DNA of 5,684 nt from assembly GCF_004138495.1 (NCBI RefSeq), contig NZ_ML142852.1, forward strand, positions 237,829 through 243,512, given 5' to 3'. This DNA is from Phytoactinopolyspora endophytica (GTDB taxonomy: Bacteria; Actinomycetota; Actinomycetes; Jiangellales; Jiangellaceae). Position numbers and translations under genes: made by a program. The notes under the pieces were generated by a model. It was not told where the DNA came from, searched no databases, and saw only the letters and a list, made by a program, of their open reading frames with translations. Position 1 is the stretch's first letter; each line of letters starts with the position of its first letter. Positions 1-5,684 of the stretch are shown here, one piece after another.

Positions 1-540
1 GGGCCCTCGGGTGGACGAGACGTCGTCTCCCGCACGGAGCTTGTCCACGAGCTCCCTCGCGGATTCCGGGTTCTGGTTGTCCACGAACTCCCAGTTGACC
101 ATCACCACCGGGGCGTAGTCGCAGGCGGCGTTGCACTCGACGCGTTCCAGCGAGATCTTGCCGTCCTCGGTGGACTCGTCGTGACCCACGCCCAGATGCT
201 CGGTGAGCTCAGACCAGATCGCGTCGCCGCCCATGATCCCGCACAGAGTATTGGTGCACACACCGACGTGGTAGTCGCCCACCGGGCGTCTCTTGTACAT
301 GGTGTAGAAGGTCGCCACAGCGGCGACCTCCGCCTCGGTCAGCCCGAGCACGTCGGCGCACATCTCGATGCCGGCAGGCGTCACGTAGCCCTCGTAGGAC
401 TGCACGAGGTGCAGCATCGGCAGCAACGCCGAACGCGCCTCCGGGTAACGCGCGACGATCTCCTCCATCTCCGCGCGCGCCTTCGCGTCGAGCCTGGTGC
501 CGTTCTCCTCGGTCACCTCGTCTCCGTTCGTCTCGTTCAC
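1..540 (-). CDS. nuoE: NADH-quinone oxidoreductase subunit E, [2Fe-2S] protein (3' end cut by window)
   Basis: This is the 24-kDa subunit of the complex I NADH-dehydrogenase module. It has a helical N-terminal part and a thioredoxin-like domain holding cluster N1a, next to the FMN of NuoF on the cytoplasmic face. The frame is open for 180 codons from a GTG at 540-538 to the left edge, so the C-terminus is missing. The four cluster ligands are visible as C95 and C100 (CTNTLC) and C136 and C140 (CNAAC), with the family spacing. Other family marks are ATFYTMYKR at about 76-84 and [10 protein letters not shown] at 50-59. The E. coli protein has 166 residues, so this one carries a C-terminal extension of unknown length. 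The GTG start overlaps the nuoD stop as GTGA, which suggests translational coupling. A later in-frame GTG (codon 9) is possible but lacks that overlap. nuoF would be expected next, outside the window. Confidence 0.96.
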   Translation of the reverse strand, partial: MNETNGDEVTEENGTRLDAKARAEMEEIVARYPEARSALLPMLHLVQSYEGYVTPAGIEMCADVLGLTEAEVAAVATFYTMYKRRPVGDYHVGVCTNTLCGIMGGDAIWSELTEHLGVGHDESTEDGKISLERVECNAACDYAPVVMVNWEFVDNQNPESARELVDKLRAGDDVSSTRGP

Positions 541-1889
541 CTGTCACACCCACCCATCACGGGATCGATGCTCGCCACCGCGACGATGACGTCGGCGACC
601 ATACTTCCCTCACAGGTAGCGGGCACCGCCTGGAGGTTGTTGAACGACGGGTCGCGGAAATGCACCCGCCAGGGCCGGGTGCCGCCTTCGGACACCACGT
701 GCGCGCCGAGCTCGCCCCGCGGGCTCTCCACGGCCGTGTAGACCTGTCCCGGCGGAACCCGGAAACCTTCGGTCACCAGCTTGAAGTGGTGGATCAGCGC
801 TTCCATCGACTCACCCATGATGTGCCGGATGTGGTCGAGTGAGTTGCCCATGCCGTCGCCGCCGACCGCCAGCTGGGCCGGCCAGGCGATCTTCTTGTCC
901 TCGACCATCACCGGGCCGGGGCGCAGGCGGTCGAGGCACTGCTCAATGATCTTCAGAGACTGTTTCATCTCCTCCACGCGCACCCGGTACCGGCCGTAGG
1001 CATCGCATGTGTCTGTGGTGGGGACGTCGAACTCGTAGTTCTCATAACCGCAGTACGGCTGGCTCTTCCTCATGTCCCACGGCAGACCTGTGGAGCGCAG
1101 CATCGGCCCGGTGATGCCGAGTGCCATGCAGCCGGCCAGGTCGAGATAGCCGATGTCGACGGTCCGGCCCTTGAAGATCGGGTTCTCGTTGCAGAACGCT
1201 TCGATCTCTCCGATGTGGTCCCACATCCAGCGCAGATAGTCGCGGACGCTCTCCACCGTCCCTGGCGGGAGGTCCTGCGCGACACCACCCGGCCGGATAT
1301 ATGCGCTGTTCATCCGCAGGCCGGAGATCAGCTCGAAGAGGTCGAGCGTGCGCTCCCGGTCCCGGAAGCCCGCGGTCATGACCGTCAACGCGCCCATCTC
1401 CATGCCGCCCGTGGCGATGCACAGCAGGTGCGACGAGATCCGGTTCAGCTCCATCGTCATGACCCGGATCACGTTGGCGCGCTCCGGGATGTCGTCGGTG
1501 ATGCCGAGCAACCGCTCCACGCCCAAGACATACGCGGCCTCATTGTGGAACGGCATCGCGTAATCCATGCGGGTCACGAAGGTGACGCCTTGTGTCCAGT
1601 TCCGGTACTCGAGGTTCTTCTCGATGCCGGTGTGCAGGTAACCGATGCCCGCCCGGGCTTCGGTCACGATCTCGCCGTCAAGCTCGAGGATGAGCCTGAG
1701 CACGCCGTGCGTGGACGGGTGCTGCGGGCCCATGTTGACCACGACCCGTTCCTCGCCGGCGGCGGCTGCACCGACGACGTCCTCCCAGTCCTGGCCGGTG
1801 ACCGTGTAAACCGGACCCTCGGTGGTATCGCGGACACCCGCGTACGGGTCGTCGGCCTCGTCGGCGGGCGAAAATGTGACATCGCTCAT
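537..1889 (-). CDS. nuoD: NADH-quinone oxidoreductase subunit D (49-kDa subunit)
   Basis: NuoD (450 residues) is the connecting-module subunit of complex I that, with NuoB, forms the quinone-reduction pocket; it descends from the large subunit of [NiFe] hydrogenases. Visible marks are [11 protein letters not shown] at 52-62 with H57 and H61, the 49-kDa signature [12 protein letters not shown] at 85-96, and RMDYAMP at 107-113. H61 and Y110 correspond by motif to the quinone-head-group His and Tyr of Thermus Nqo4. SPRGELG follows at 389-395, and the C-terminus is [10 protein letters not shown]. The ATG at 1889 begins MSDVTFS, one base after the nuoC stop, with a ggaggg element about 12 bases upstream. 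The same frame stays open upstream to about 2273, but that part is an Arg/Ser/Thr-rich shadow inside nuoC. The first 45 or so residues are an acidic extension before the conserved core. nuoD is separate from nuoC, unlike the fused E. coli nuoCD. Confidence 0.97.
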   Translation of the reverse strand: MSDVTFSPADEADDPYAGVRDTTEGPVYTVTGQDWEDVVGAAAAGEERVVVNMGPQHPSTHGVLRLILELDGEIVTEARAGIGYLHTGIEKNLEYRNWTQGVTFVTRMDYAMPFHNEAAYVLGVERLLGITDDIPERANVIRVMTMELNRISSHLLCIATGGMEMGALTVMTAGFRDRERTLDLFELISGLRMNSAYIRPGGVAQDLPPGTVESVRDYLRWMWDHIGEIEAFCNENPIFKGRTVDIGYLDLAGCMALGITGPMLRSTGLPWDMRKSQPYCGYENYEFDVPTTDTCDAYGRYRVRVEEMKQSLKIIEQCLDRLRPGPVMVEDKKIAWPAQLAVGGDGMGNSLDHIRHIMGESMEALIHHFKLVTEGFRVPPGQVYTAVESPRGELGAHVVSEGGTRPWRVHFRDPSFNNLQAVPATCEGSMVADVIVAVASIDPVMGGCDR

Positions 1890-1890
1890 G

Positions 1891-2640
1891 TTATTGGTAA
1901 GCCCTCCGCTCGTTCGGCGGTGGAATGGTGGCGCCCTTGTACTCGACCGGAATCCCGCCCAGCGGGTAGTCCTTACGCTGCGGGTGCCCTGGCCAGTCGT
2001 CGGGCATCTCGATCCGGGTGAGTGCCGGATGATCGTCGAAGATGACCCCGAAGAAGTCGTACGTCTCGCGCTCGTGCCAGTTGGCCGACGGGTATGTGGC
2101 GGTGACCGAAGGGATGTGCGGATCCGCGTCGGGACAGGCCACCTCCAGAGCCACCCGCCGGTTGTGCGTGATCGACAACAGCTGGTACGACACATGCAGC
2201 TCCCGGTCCGCCTCCTCCGGGTAGTGCACGCCACTGACGCTCGAGCACATCTCGAAACGGAGCGCCGGGTCATCGCGGAACACCTTCACCACGTCCGCCA
2301 GCCGTTCGCGCTTGATGTAGATCGTCATCTGGCCGCGATCGACGATCACCTTCTCCACAGCGTCGTCGTACGACTGTCCGGCCGATTCGAGCGCCGAGCC
2401 GACCTGGTCGTCCAGCTGCTCGAACTCGTCCGCCCACGGCCGCGGCGTCGACTCGCCACGGGTCGGGCTGGTGTCGCGGACCACGAGCCCCCCGTATCCC
2501 GAGGTGTCTCCCGAGCCGTCGGTACCGAACATGCCGCGGCGTGACGGGTGGGCGGGAGGCAGCGCCGGACCTTCGGGCTCCGCCGGAAGGCTCTCCTCCT
2601 CCGGGGTCTCGTCCGGTGTCTCCTCAGGCTTCTCCGTCAC
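1891..2640 (-). CDS. nuoC: NADH-quinone oxidoreductase subunit C (30-kDa subunit)
   Basis: NuoC is a peripheral-arm scaffold subunit of complex I that packs against NuoD and NuoB and carries no cofactor. The 249-residue product has two parts. Residues 1-70 are a low-complexity Glu/Pro/Gly/Ser-rich tail that is probably disordered. Residues about 70-245 form the conserved domain, with the 30-kDa signature from E190 ([20 protein letters not shown], then IEMPDDW) and the usual RKDYPLGG at 222-229. The GTG start at 2640-2638 overlaps the nuoB stop as GTGA, and gaaggg lies about 12 bases upstream. The frame continues further upstream inside nuoB, but that part is out-of-frame shadow translation, so the overlapping GTG is preferred. 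A later start would trim the tail without affecting the domain. Confidence 0.95.
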   Translation of the reverse strand: MTEKPEETPDETPEEESLPAEPEGPALPPAHPSRRGMFGTDGSGDTSGYGGLVVRDTSPTRGESTPRPWADEFEQLDDQVGSALESAGQSYDDAVEKVIVDRGQMTIYIKRERLADVVKVFRDDPALRFEMCSSVSGVHYPEEADRELHVSYQLLSITHNRRVALEVACPDADPHIPSVTATYPSANWHERETYDFFGVIFDDHPALTRIEMPDDWPGHPQRKDYPLGGIPVEYKGATIPPPNERRAYQ

Positions 2641-3191
2641 CGCAGCAGACCCTTCATCTCGTGCGTCGGAGTCGCGGACAACGCCGCAAGCTCCGCCTCG
2701 GCCTCCGCCGCCTCGCGGTGCGCACCCAGCTTGGTGTGCTGGATCTTGTCGTGCAGCTTCAGCACGGCGTCGATCAGCATCTCGGGGCGTGGCGGGCATC
2801 CGGGCAGGTAAACATCGACCGGAACCACGTGGTCGACCCCCTGCACGATGGCGTAGTTGTTGAACATGCCGCCGGTACTGGCGCATACGCCCATTGACAG
2901 CACCCACTTGGGACCGGCCATCTGGTCGTAGATCTGCCGCAACACGGGCGCCATCTTCTGGCTGACCCGGCCTGCGACGATCATCAAGTCGGCCTGCCGG
3001 GGCGAAGCCCGGAAGACCTCCATGCCGAACCGGGACGAATCGTGCCGGGGAGCCCCGAATGACATCATCTCAAGGGCACAGCAGGCCAGCCCGAACGTCG
3101 CCGGCCACAGGGAGCCCTTACGCATGTAGCCGGCCAAACCCTCGACCGTGCTCAGCAGAATCCCTGACGGAAGCTTCTCTTCAACACCCAT
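2637..3191 (-). CDS. nuoB: NADH-quinone oxidoreductase subunit B, cluster N2 subunit
   Basis: NuoB holds the terminal [4Fe-4S] cluster N2 of complex I, which passes electrons to menaquinone at the NuoB/NuoD interface. The 184-residue product has the four ligands C37 and C38 ([11 protein letters not shown]), C103 ([11 protein letters not shown]) and C132. C132 sits in the family signature [17 protein letters not shown] at 118-134. GRVSQKMAP at 74-82 is also typical. The tail after about residue 150 is Ala/Glu-rich and variable, as in other actinobacterial NuoB proteins. The ATG at 3191 has a taggag element about 11 bases upstream. It overlaps nuoC by 4 bases at its 3' end. Its 5' side is separated from nuoA by an atypical 176-base repeat-bearing gap, so it does not depend on coupling to nuoA translation. 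Confidence 0.97.
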   Translation of the reverse strand: MGVEEKLPSGILLSTVEGLAGYMRKGSLWPATFGLACCALEMMSFGAPRHDSSRFGMEVFRASPRQADLMIVAGRVSQKMAPVLRQIYDQMAGPKWVLSMGVCASTGGMFNNYAIVQGVDHVVPVDVYLPGCPPRPEMLIDAVLKLHDKIQHTKLGAHREAAEAEAELAALSATPTHEMKGLLR

Positions 3192-3213
3192 ATCTGGTCA
3201 CACTCCTACCATC

Positions 3214-3240
3214 ACATTGGTCGCGCTCAGCTCGTCGCTC
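3214..3240 (-). repeat. 27-base repeat, copy 1
   Basis: Identical to copy 2 over all 27 bases. It lies 22 bases upstream of the nuoB start, so it falls in the nuoB leader. It is separated from the other two copies by diverged gctc-rich sequence. Confidence 0.85.
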
Positions 3241-3302
3241 GCTCCACAGGCGGCTGCTCGTCCCTCGCGACGCCGACCACTCCGCTCACTCCTCACTTCG
3301 CC

Positions 3303-3332
3303 GCTCCAGACATTGGTCGCGCTCAGCTCGTC
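3303..3332 (-). repeat. 30-base tandem unit, first of two
   Basis: This 30-base unit is followed directly by a second unit with one mismatch (T at 3313 against C at 3343). It contains most of copy 2 of the 27-base element (3310-3336). Confidence 0.88.
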
Positions 3333-3362
3333 GCTCCAGACACTGGTCGCGCTCAGCTCGTC
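3333..3362 (-). repeat. 30-base tandem unit, second of two
   Basis: Second tandem unit, followed by a partial third start (gctc at 3363-3366) that runs into the nuoA stop codon at 3370-3368. It contains most of copy 3 of the 27-base element (3340-3366). The repeat array therefore abuts the end of nuoA. Confidence 0.88.
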
Positions 3363-3367
3363 GCTCA

Positions 3368-3727
3368 CTAGTCCCAGTCCAACCCGCCACGGCGCCATTC
3401 GTAGATGAACGGCACGGTGATTAGGAACAGGAAAGTCACCATCGCGACAAAACCGAAGACTCCGAGGTGGTCGAAGCGGACAGCCCACGGATACAGGAAG
3501 ATGATCTCGATGTCGAAGATGATGAACGTCATCGCCGTCAGGTAGTACTTGATCGGAATGCGGCCACCGCCCACCGGCTGTGGTGTCGGCTCGATCCCGC
3601 ACTCGTACGAGTCGAGACGCGCCCGGTGGTAGCGCTTCGGCCCCGCGACCGCTGAGAATGCCACCGAGCCTACGGCGAAGACGGCGGCGATGATGATCAG
3701 GCCGATGATCGGCGCATATAGGTCCAT
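3368..3727 (-). CDS. nuoA: NADH-quinone oxidoreductase subunit A, membrane subunit
   Basis: NuoA is a small integral membrane subunit of complex I at the junction of the arms, lining the quinone entry and proton-relay region. The 119-residue product has three hydrophobic segments, at about 6-28, 61-83 and 89-109. The conserved loop YECGIEP at 41-47 includes C43, the loop cysteine typical of the family. The second segment carries TFIIFDIEIIFLYPWA at 67-82, with the acidic residues D72 and E74 expected there. The length is normal for the family. The ATG at 3727 is preceded by a purine-rich gaggggag about 10 bases upstream. The gene ends with TAG followed directly by TGA in the same frame (double stop). 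It is the first nuo gene, downstream of a 161-base gap that likely holds the operon promoter. Confidence 0.97.
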   Translation of the reverse strand: MDLYAPIIGLIIIAAVFAVGSVAFSAVAGPKRYHRARLDSYECGIEPTPQPVGGGRIPIKYYLTAMTFIIFDIEIIFLYPWAVRFDHLGVFGFVAMVTFLFLITVPFIYEWRRGGLDWD

Positions 3728-3786
3728 GCTCGCTCAGCTCCCCTCGACCACTCTCGTCACGCTTACCGTCTCCTTCGTCTCTGGTC

Positions 3787-3799
3787 CGGCGGTCCGCCG
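3787..3799. repeat. palindrome cggcgg-t-ccgccg
   Basis: Perfect 6-base arms around one central base, inside a stretch where gtccg occurs three times (3784-3804). It could be a short hairpin in the nuoA leader or a protein-binding site. No T run follows on either strand, so an intrinsic terminator is unlikely. Confidence 0.45.
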
Positions 3800-3805
3800 T
3801 CCGGT

Positions 3806-3818
3806 CGTGATCGTCACG
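3806..3818. repeat. inverted repeat cgtga-tcg-tcacg
   Basis: Perfect 5-base arms with a 3-base centre. Its centre lies 19 bases from that of the palindrome at 3787-3799, about two helical turns. It is a candidate operator half of a nuo regulatory site, but no known regulator's consensus is recognised. Confidence 0.35.
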
Positions 3819-3888
3819 TTCGCTGTCGCCTGCATCCGGCTACTCGGTGATTCCGCTCGAAGACACGAGCCCATATTCTGCCCCCACC

Positions 3889-5181
3889 TCATGCGGCCGG
3901 AGCCAATCGGGTCATGGCATTGATGACTCGGTCATACACATCACCGTCGCGATGGTCCGTCAAGTTGGCGAGCAACTTCAACGTGAACTTCATCAGCCAC
4001 GGCCGCGGAAGCCCGTGGTTGGTGGCGATCTTCATGATCCGTGGGTCTCCGATCAACCGGAGGAAGATCCGGCCGAGTGTGAAGTATCCTCCGTGCTCCG
4101 TCTTCAGCGCGGCGGGGTACCCCTGCAGCACCCGTTCCCTGGCGGCCACCGAGTCCCGGGACAACGCGTCGGCGATGACCATGGCGGCCACACTGGCCGC
4201 TTCCATCGCGTAGTCGATGCCCTCGCCGTTGAACGGGTTGACCATACCGCCGGAGTCGCCGACCAGAACCAGGCCGCGACTGTAGTGCGGCTGCCGGTTG
4301 AAGCCCATCGGCAGTGCTGCACTGCGGATCTCGCCGACCTGATTGTCCTCAGTGAATCCCCACTCACCCGGGGTCTCGGCCACCCAACGGCGGAGCAGGT
4401 CCTTGTAGTCCACCCGCCCGAAAGCCTTCGACGTGTTGGTGATGCCCAGCCCGACGTTGCTGGTGCCGTCGCCCGCACCGAAGATCCAGCCGTAGCCGGG
4501 AAGCAGGTCCCGGCCTCCACGGTCGTTCGCGGCCCATAGCTCCAGCCACGACTCCATCCAGTCATCGTCATGGCGCGGGCTCTTGAAGTACGTGCGTACT
4601 GCCACACCCATCGGCCGGTCGTCTCGCTTGTGGATGTCCAGCGCCGTAGCCAGGCGCGACGACGTGCCATCGGCGGCCACCACCAGCGGCGCCCGGTACG
4701 TCACCGTGTCCCCGGCGGGACGTCCGTCCTCTCCCAGGGTTCTGGCTCTGACCCCGACCACGCGGCCGCTGGGCTCGTCGATCACCGGGCCCGCCACTTT
4801 GGTCCGCTCCATGAGTCGAACACCGGCCTGGGCAGCGTGCTGGGCCAGCAGGTGGTCGAAATCGAGGCGAGTGCGGACCAGCCCGTACCCCGGGTAGCTG
4901 GTGAGCTCCGGCCACGGCAGGTGCAGCCGCATGCCGCCACCGACGATCCGGAGTCCCTGATTGCGGATCCAGCCGGGCCCTGATGTGTCCACACCCATCC
5001 GCACCAACTGACGCACTGCCCGCGGTGTGAGCCCGTCCCCGCATACCTTGTCCCGCGGGAACGACGCCTTCTCCAGGAGCAGTACGTCGAGTCCGGACCG
5101 GGCCAGGTAGTACGCCGTGGTGGAACCGGCGGGCCCGGCGCCGACGACAATAACGTCGGCGTCTCCGGCCTGCGCATTCAT
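3889..5181 (-). CDS. geranylgeranyl-reductase-family FAD flavoprotein (possible menaquinone-chain reductase, MenJ-like)
   Basis: This 430-residue FAD-dependent oxidoreductase belongs to the geranylgeranyl reductase family (p-hydroxybenzoate hydroxylase fold), which saturates double bonds in isoprenoid chains. The Rossmann motif VGAGPAGS lies at 13-20, with the FAD-ribose acid E37 in LLLEK. The family motif FPRDKVCGDGLTPRA lies at 41-55 and contains C47. VAADGTSSR spans 168-176, and the second FAD motif VGDSGGMVNPFNGEGIDYA spans 307-325. YGWIF at 230-234 is also typical. I see no signal peptide or clear transmembrane helix, so peripheral membrane attachment is likely. The ATG at 5181 has a gggga element about 5 bases upstream. 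Mycobacterial MenJ (Rv0561c), which reduces one isoprene of menaquinone, is in this family, and the position just before nuoA fits a menaquinone substrate. Archaeal-type lipid or other prenyl substrates cannot be excluded. The family call is firm; the substrate is inferred. Confidence 0.92.
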   Translation of the reverse strand: MNAQAGDADVIVVGAGPAGSTTAYYLARSGLDVLLLEKASFPRDKVCGDGLTPRAVRQLVRMGVDTSGPGWIRNQGLRIVGGGMRLHLPWPELTSYPGYGLVRTRLDFDHLLAQHAAQAGVRLMERTKVAGPVIDEPSGRVVGVRARTLGEDGRPAGDTVTYRAPLVVAADGTSSRLATALDIHKRDDRPMGVAVRTYFKSPRHDDDWMESWLELWAANDRGGRDLLPGYGWIFGAGDGTSNVGLGITNTSKAFGRVDYKDLLRRWVAETPGEWGFTEDNQVGEIRSAALPMGFNRQPHYSRGLVLVGDSGGMVNPFNGEGIDYAMEAASVAAMVIADALSRDSVAARERVLQGYPAALKTEHGGYFTLGRIFLRLIGDPRIMKIATNHGLPRPWLMKFTLKLLANLTDHRDGDVYDRVINAMTRLAPAA

Positions 5182-5232
5182 CGGATCCCCAACACCTGTC
5201 CTACGTCTTCAGCGGCTACGGAAGATCACCTC

Positions 5233-5246
5233 GTGAATTCATTCAC
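5233..5246. promoter_or_regulatory. inverted repeat gtgaat-tc-attcac, candidate operator
   Basis: Perfect 6-base arms with a 2-base centre, centred about 58 bases before the flavoprotein start. An A/T-rich 14-base palindrome in this GC-rich context is a plausible binding site for a dimeric regulator. No consensus is recognised. Confidence 0.35.
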
Positions 5247-5256
5247 TAAGTACCTT

Positions 5257-5278
5257 CCTGGCCAAGTTTAGGCCCAGG
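5257..5278 (-). terminator. possible weak hairpin after the unrecognised gene
   Basis: A 7-pair stem (cctggcc against ggcccagg, with one bulged C) and a 7-base loop. It lies about 130 bases past the stop of the gene at 5406-5684 and has no T tract. It may be a poor terminator or simply chance structure. Confidence 0.25.
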
Positions 5279-5405
5279 TGCCCGCAAGCTTCGACCGGGG
5301 CCATAGTGCTGACCTGCACATTTACGCTTGATGAACGTTGCGAAATTCGCGTCGCAGCAGCTTCCCCGCCCTGTGGCGTCGCGGTCGCGTCGCCAACCGG
5401 CGTCG

Positions 5406-5684
5406 TCAATACGTGGACAGCACCGTCGAACCGGTGGCATCCCAACGGGCGGAGGACGACCGATCGCCCTCGGTCACCACCACGTTGATCACGATGTTTC
5501 CCTCAGCCCAGCTGCTACGCACCACAAAAGCGTTGTCGACCTCGGCGTCCGGCATGTCCAGCGCGTCCGGAGTCGCCTCGATCGCCGCCGCGACGGCCTC
5601 CGGCGACACGTCGCCCCAGCCGAAGAAGCCACCCTCCTGTTCCGAATACGTCCGCGCCCACTCGGGCGGTGACGCCAGGCCGCC
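5406..5684 (-). CDS. unrecognised protein, C-terminal part only
   Basis: A frame open from the right edge to a TGA at 5408-5406 gives the last 92 residues of a protein whose start lies outside the window. I do not recognise the family. It looks genuinely coding: third positions are mostly G/C, Arg is sparse and the composition is balanced, whereas the opposite strand gives His/Arg-rich shadow translations. Visible content is EWARTYSEQEGGFFGWGDV, then an acidic helix-like stretch around AVAAAIEATPDAL, then an alternating hydrophobic NIVINVVVTEG that looks like a beta strand, and a short polar end (STVLSTY). No catalytic motif, cysteine or membrane segment is visible in this part. It could be the end of a secreted or lipoprotein-type protein, but that is a guess. 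An in-frame GTG at 5609 could start a shorter 67-residue product, but the frame before it also looks coding. Confidence 0.65.
   Translation of the reverse strand, partial: GGLASPPEWARTYSEQEGGFFGWGDVSPEAVAAAIEATPDALDMPDAEVDNAFVVRSSWAEGNIVINVVVTEGDRSSSARWDATGSTVLSTY

Larger units (their letters stand above)
3192..3367. repeat. repeat-bearing spacer between nuoA and nuoB
   Basis: This 176-base gap interrupts an operon whose other junctions overlap or nearly touch. It holds three copies of a 27-base element sharing the core cgcgctcagctcgtcg. Between copies 1 and 2 lies about 69 bases rich in gctc/gctcact variants that look like diverged relatives of the same unit. Start-to-start distances are 96 and 30 bases, both multiples of three. 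On the nuo-sense strand, one frame through the copies reads SDELSATNV repeatedly, but it has no start or ribosome site of its own. I infer an intergenic repeat that has expanded locally, with no evidence of a gene. Confidence 0.8.
3728..3888 (-). promoter_or_regulatory. gap upstream of nuoA, probable nuo promoter/leader region
   Basis: These 161 bases between the flavoprotein stop and the nuoA start hold no gene. The position makes it the likeliest place for a nuo operon promoter, but I see no convincing paired -35/-10 boxes. What can be seen is a 13-base palindrome (3787-3799), a second inverted repeat (3806-3818), and a purine-rich ribosome site just before nuoA. No terminator with a T tract follows the flavoprotein gene, so read-through into nuo is possible. 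Confidence 0.35.
5182..5405. other. 224-base non-coding gap upstream of the flavoprotein gene
   Basis: No credible gene is seen on either strand; the open frames here are continuations of shadow frames. The gap is visibly more A/T-rich than the flanking genes. It contains three short inverted repeats: gcgaa-a-ttcgc at 5340-5350, gtgc-N6-gcac at 5306-5319 and gtgaat-tc-attcac at 5233-5246. It also has an imperfect hairpin at 5257-5278. A promoter for the flavoprotein gene probably lies here, but no clear -35/-10 pair can be assigned. Confidence 0.5.

Noticed and set aside
209..553. Minus-strand frame overlapping nuoE
   Set aside because: Arg/Gly/Asp-rich shadow of the nuoE frame, which itself shows all four cluster cysteines.
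1215..2021. 268-codon plus-strand frame opposite nuoD and nuoC
   Set aside because: His/Arg/Val-rich antisense shadow typical of GC-rich genes, with no recognisable motif; both sense genes are certain.
1890..2273. N-terminal extension of NuoD upstream of its ATG
   Set aside because: The frame is open, but the translation is Arg/Thr/Ser-rich shadow inside nuoC. The conserved NuoD core and a well-placed ATG begin at 1889.
3214..3366. Possible CRISPR array from the three repeat copies
   Set aside because: Two copies are directly tandem with almost no spacer, the third is 96 bases away, and no cas gene is present.
3198..3602. Minus-strand open frame of 134 codons across the end of nuoA and the repeat spacer, repeating SDELSATNV
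   Set aside because: It overlaps nuoA out of frame, has no convincing ribosome site, and its content is shadow sequence plus the DNA repeats. The three-base periodicity of the repeat spacing keeps it open by chance.
3869..3880. agaatat on the minus strand as a -10 box for nuo
   Set aside because: Partial match to TATAAT only, with no -35-like hexamer at 16-18 bases upstream.
3847..4539. 230-codon plus-strand frame opposite the flavoprotein gene
   Set aside because: Antisense shadow lying over a clear FAD-binding protein on the other strand.
5328..5672. 114-codon plus-strand frame at the right edge
   Set aside because: His/Arg-rich composition looks like an antisense shadow; the minus-strand frame has normal protein composition.

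Overview
This window comes from a high-GC actinobacterium (Actinomycetota). The evidence is G/C-rich third codon positions, GTG starts with 4-base GTGA overlaps, separate nuoC and nuoD genes, a long acidic and proline-rich N-terminus on NuoC, and a FAD-dependent geranylgeranyl/menaquinone-chain reductase just upstream of nuoA. I cannot name the genus. All recognised genes lie on the minus strand, so the transcript reads from high to low coordinates.

Layout in transcription order: (1) the 3' end of an unrecognised gene (5684-5406, cut by the window edge); (2) a 224-base gap with three short inverted repeats and a weak hairpin (5405-5182); (3) a geranylgeranyl-reductase-family flavoprotein, possibly MenJ-like (5181-3889); (4) a 161-base gap with two adjacent short palindromes, the likeliest place for the nuo promoter and leader (3888-3728); (5) nuoA (3727-3368); (6) an unusual 176-base gap with three near-identical repeat copies (3367-3192); (7) nuoB, nuoC, nuoD and nuoE, tightly packed with GTGA overlaps at B/C and D/E and a one-base gap at C/D (3191-1). 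nuoE runs off the left edge.

The nuo genes encode subunits of proton-pumping NADH:menaquinone oxidoreductase (complex I). NuoE carries a [2Fe-2S] cluster of the NADH module. NuoB (cluster N2), NuoC and NuoD form the connecting module where quinone is reduced. NuoA is a membrane subunit beside the quinone channel. The flavoprotein upstream plausibly saturates the isoprenoid tail of the menaquinone that complex I reduces, so the neighbourhood makes sense as a respiratory-quinone locus.

All cluster ligands and quinone-site residues I looked for are present, and no gene appears broken. I see no new defence, mobile or biosynthetic system. The least ordinary feature is the repeat-bearing gap between nuoA and nuoB, which interrupts an otherwise compact operon.
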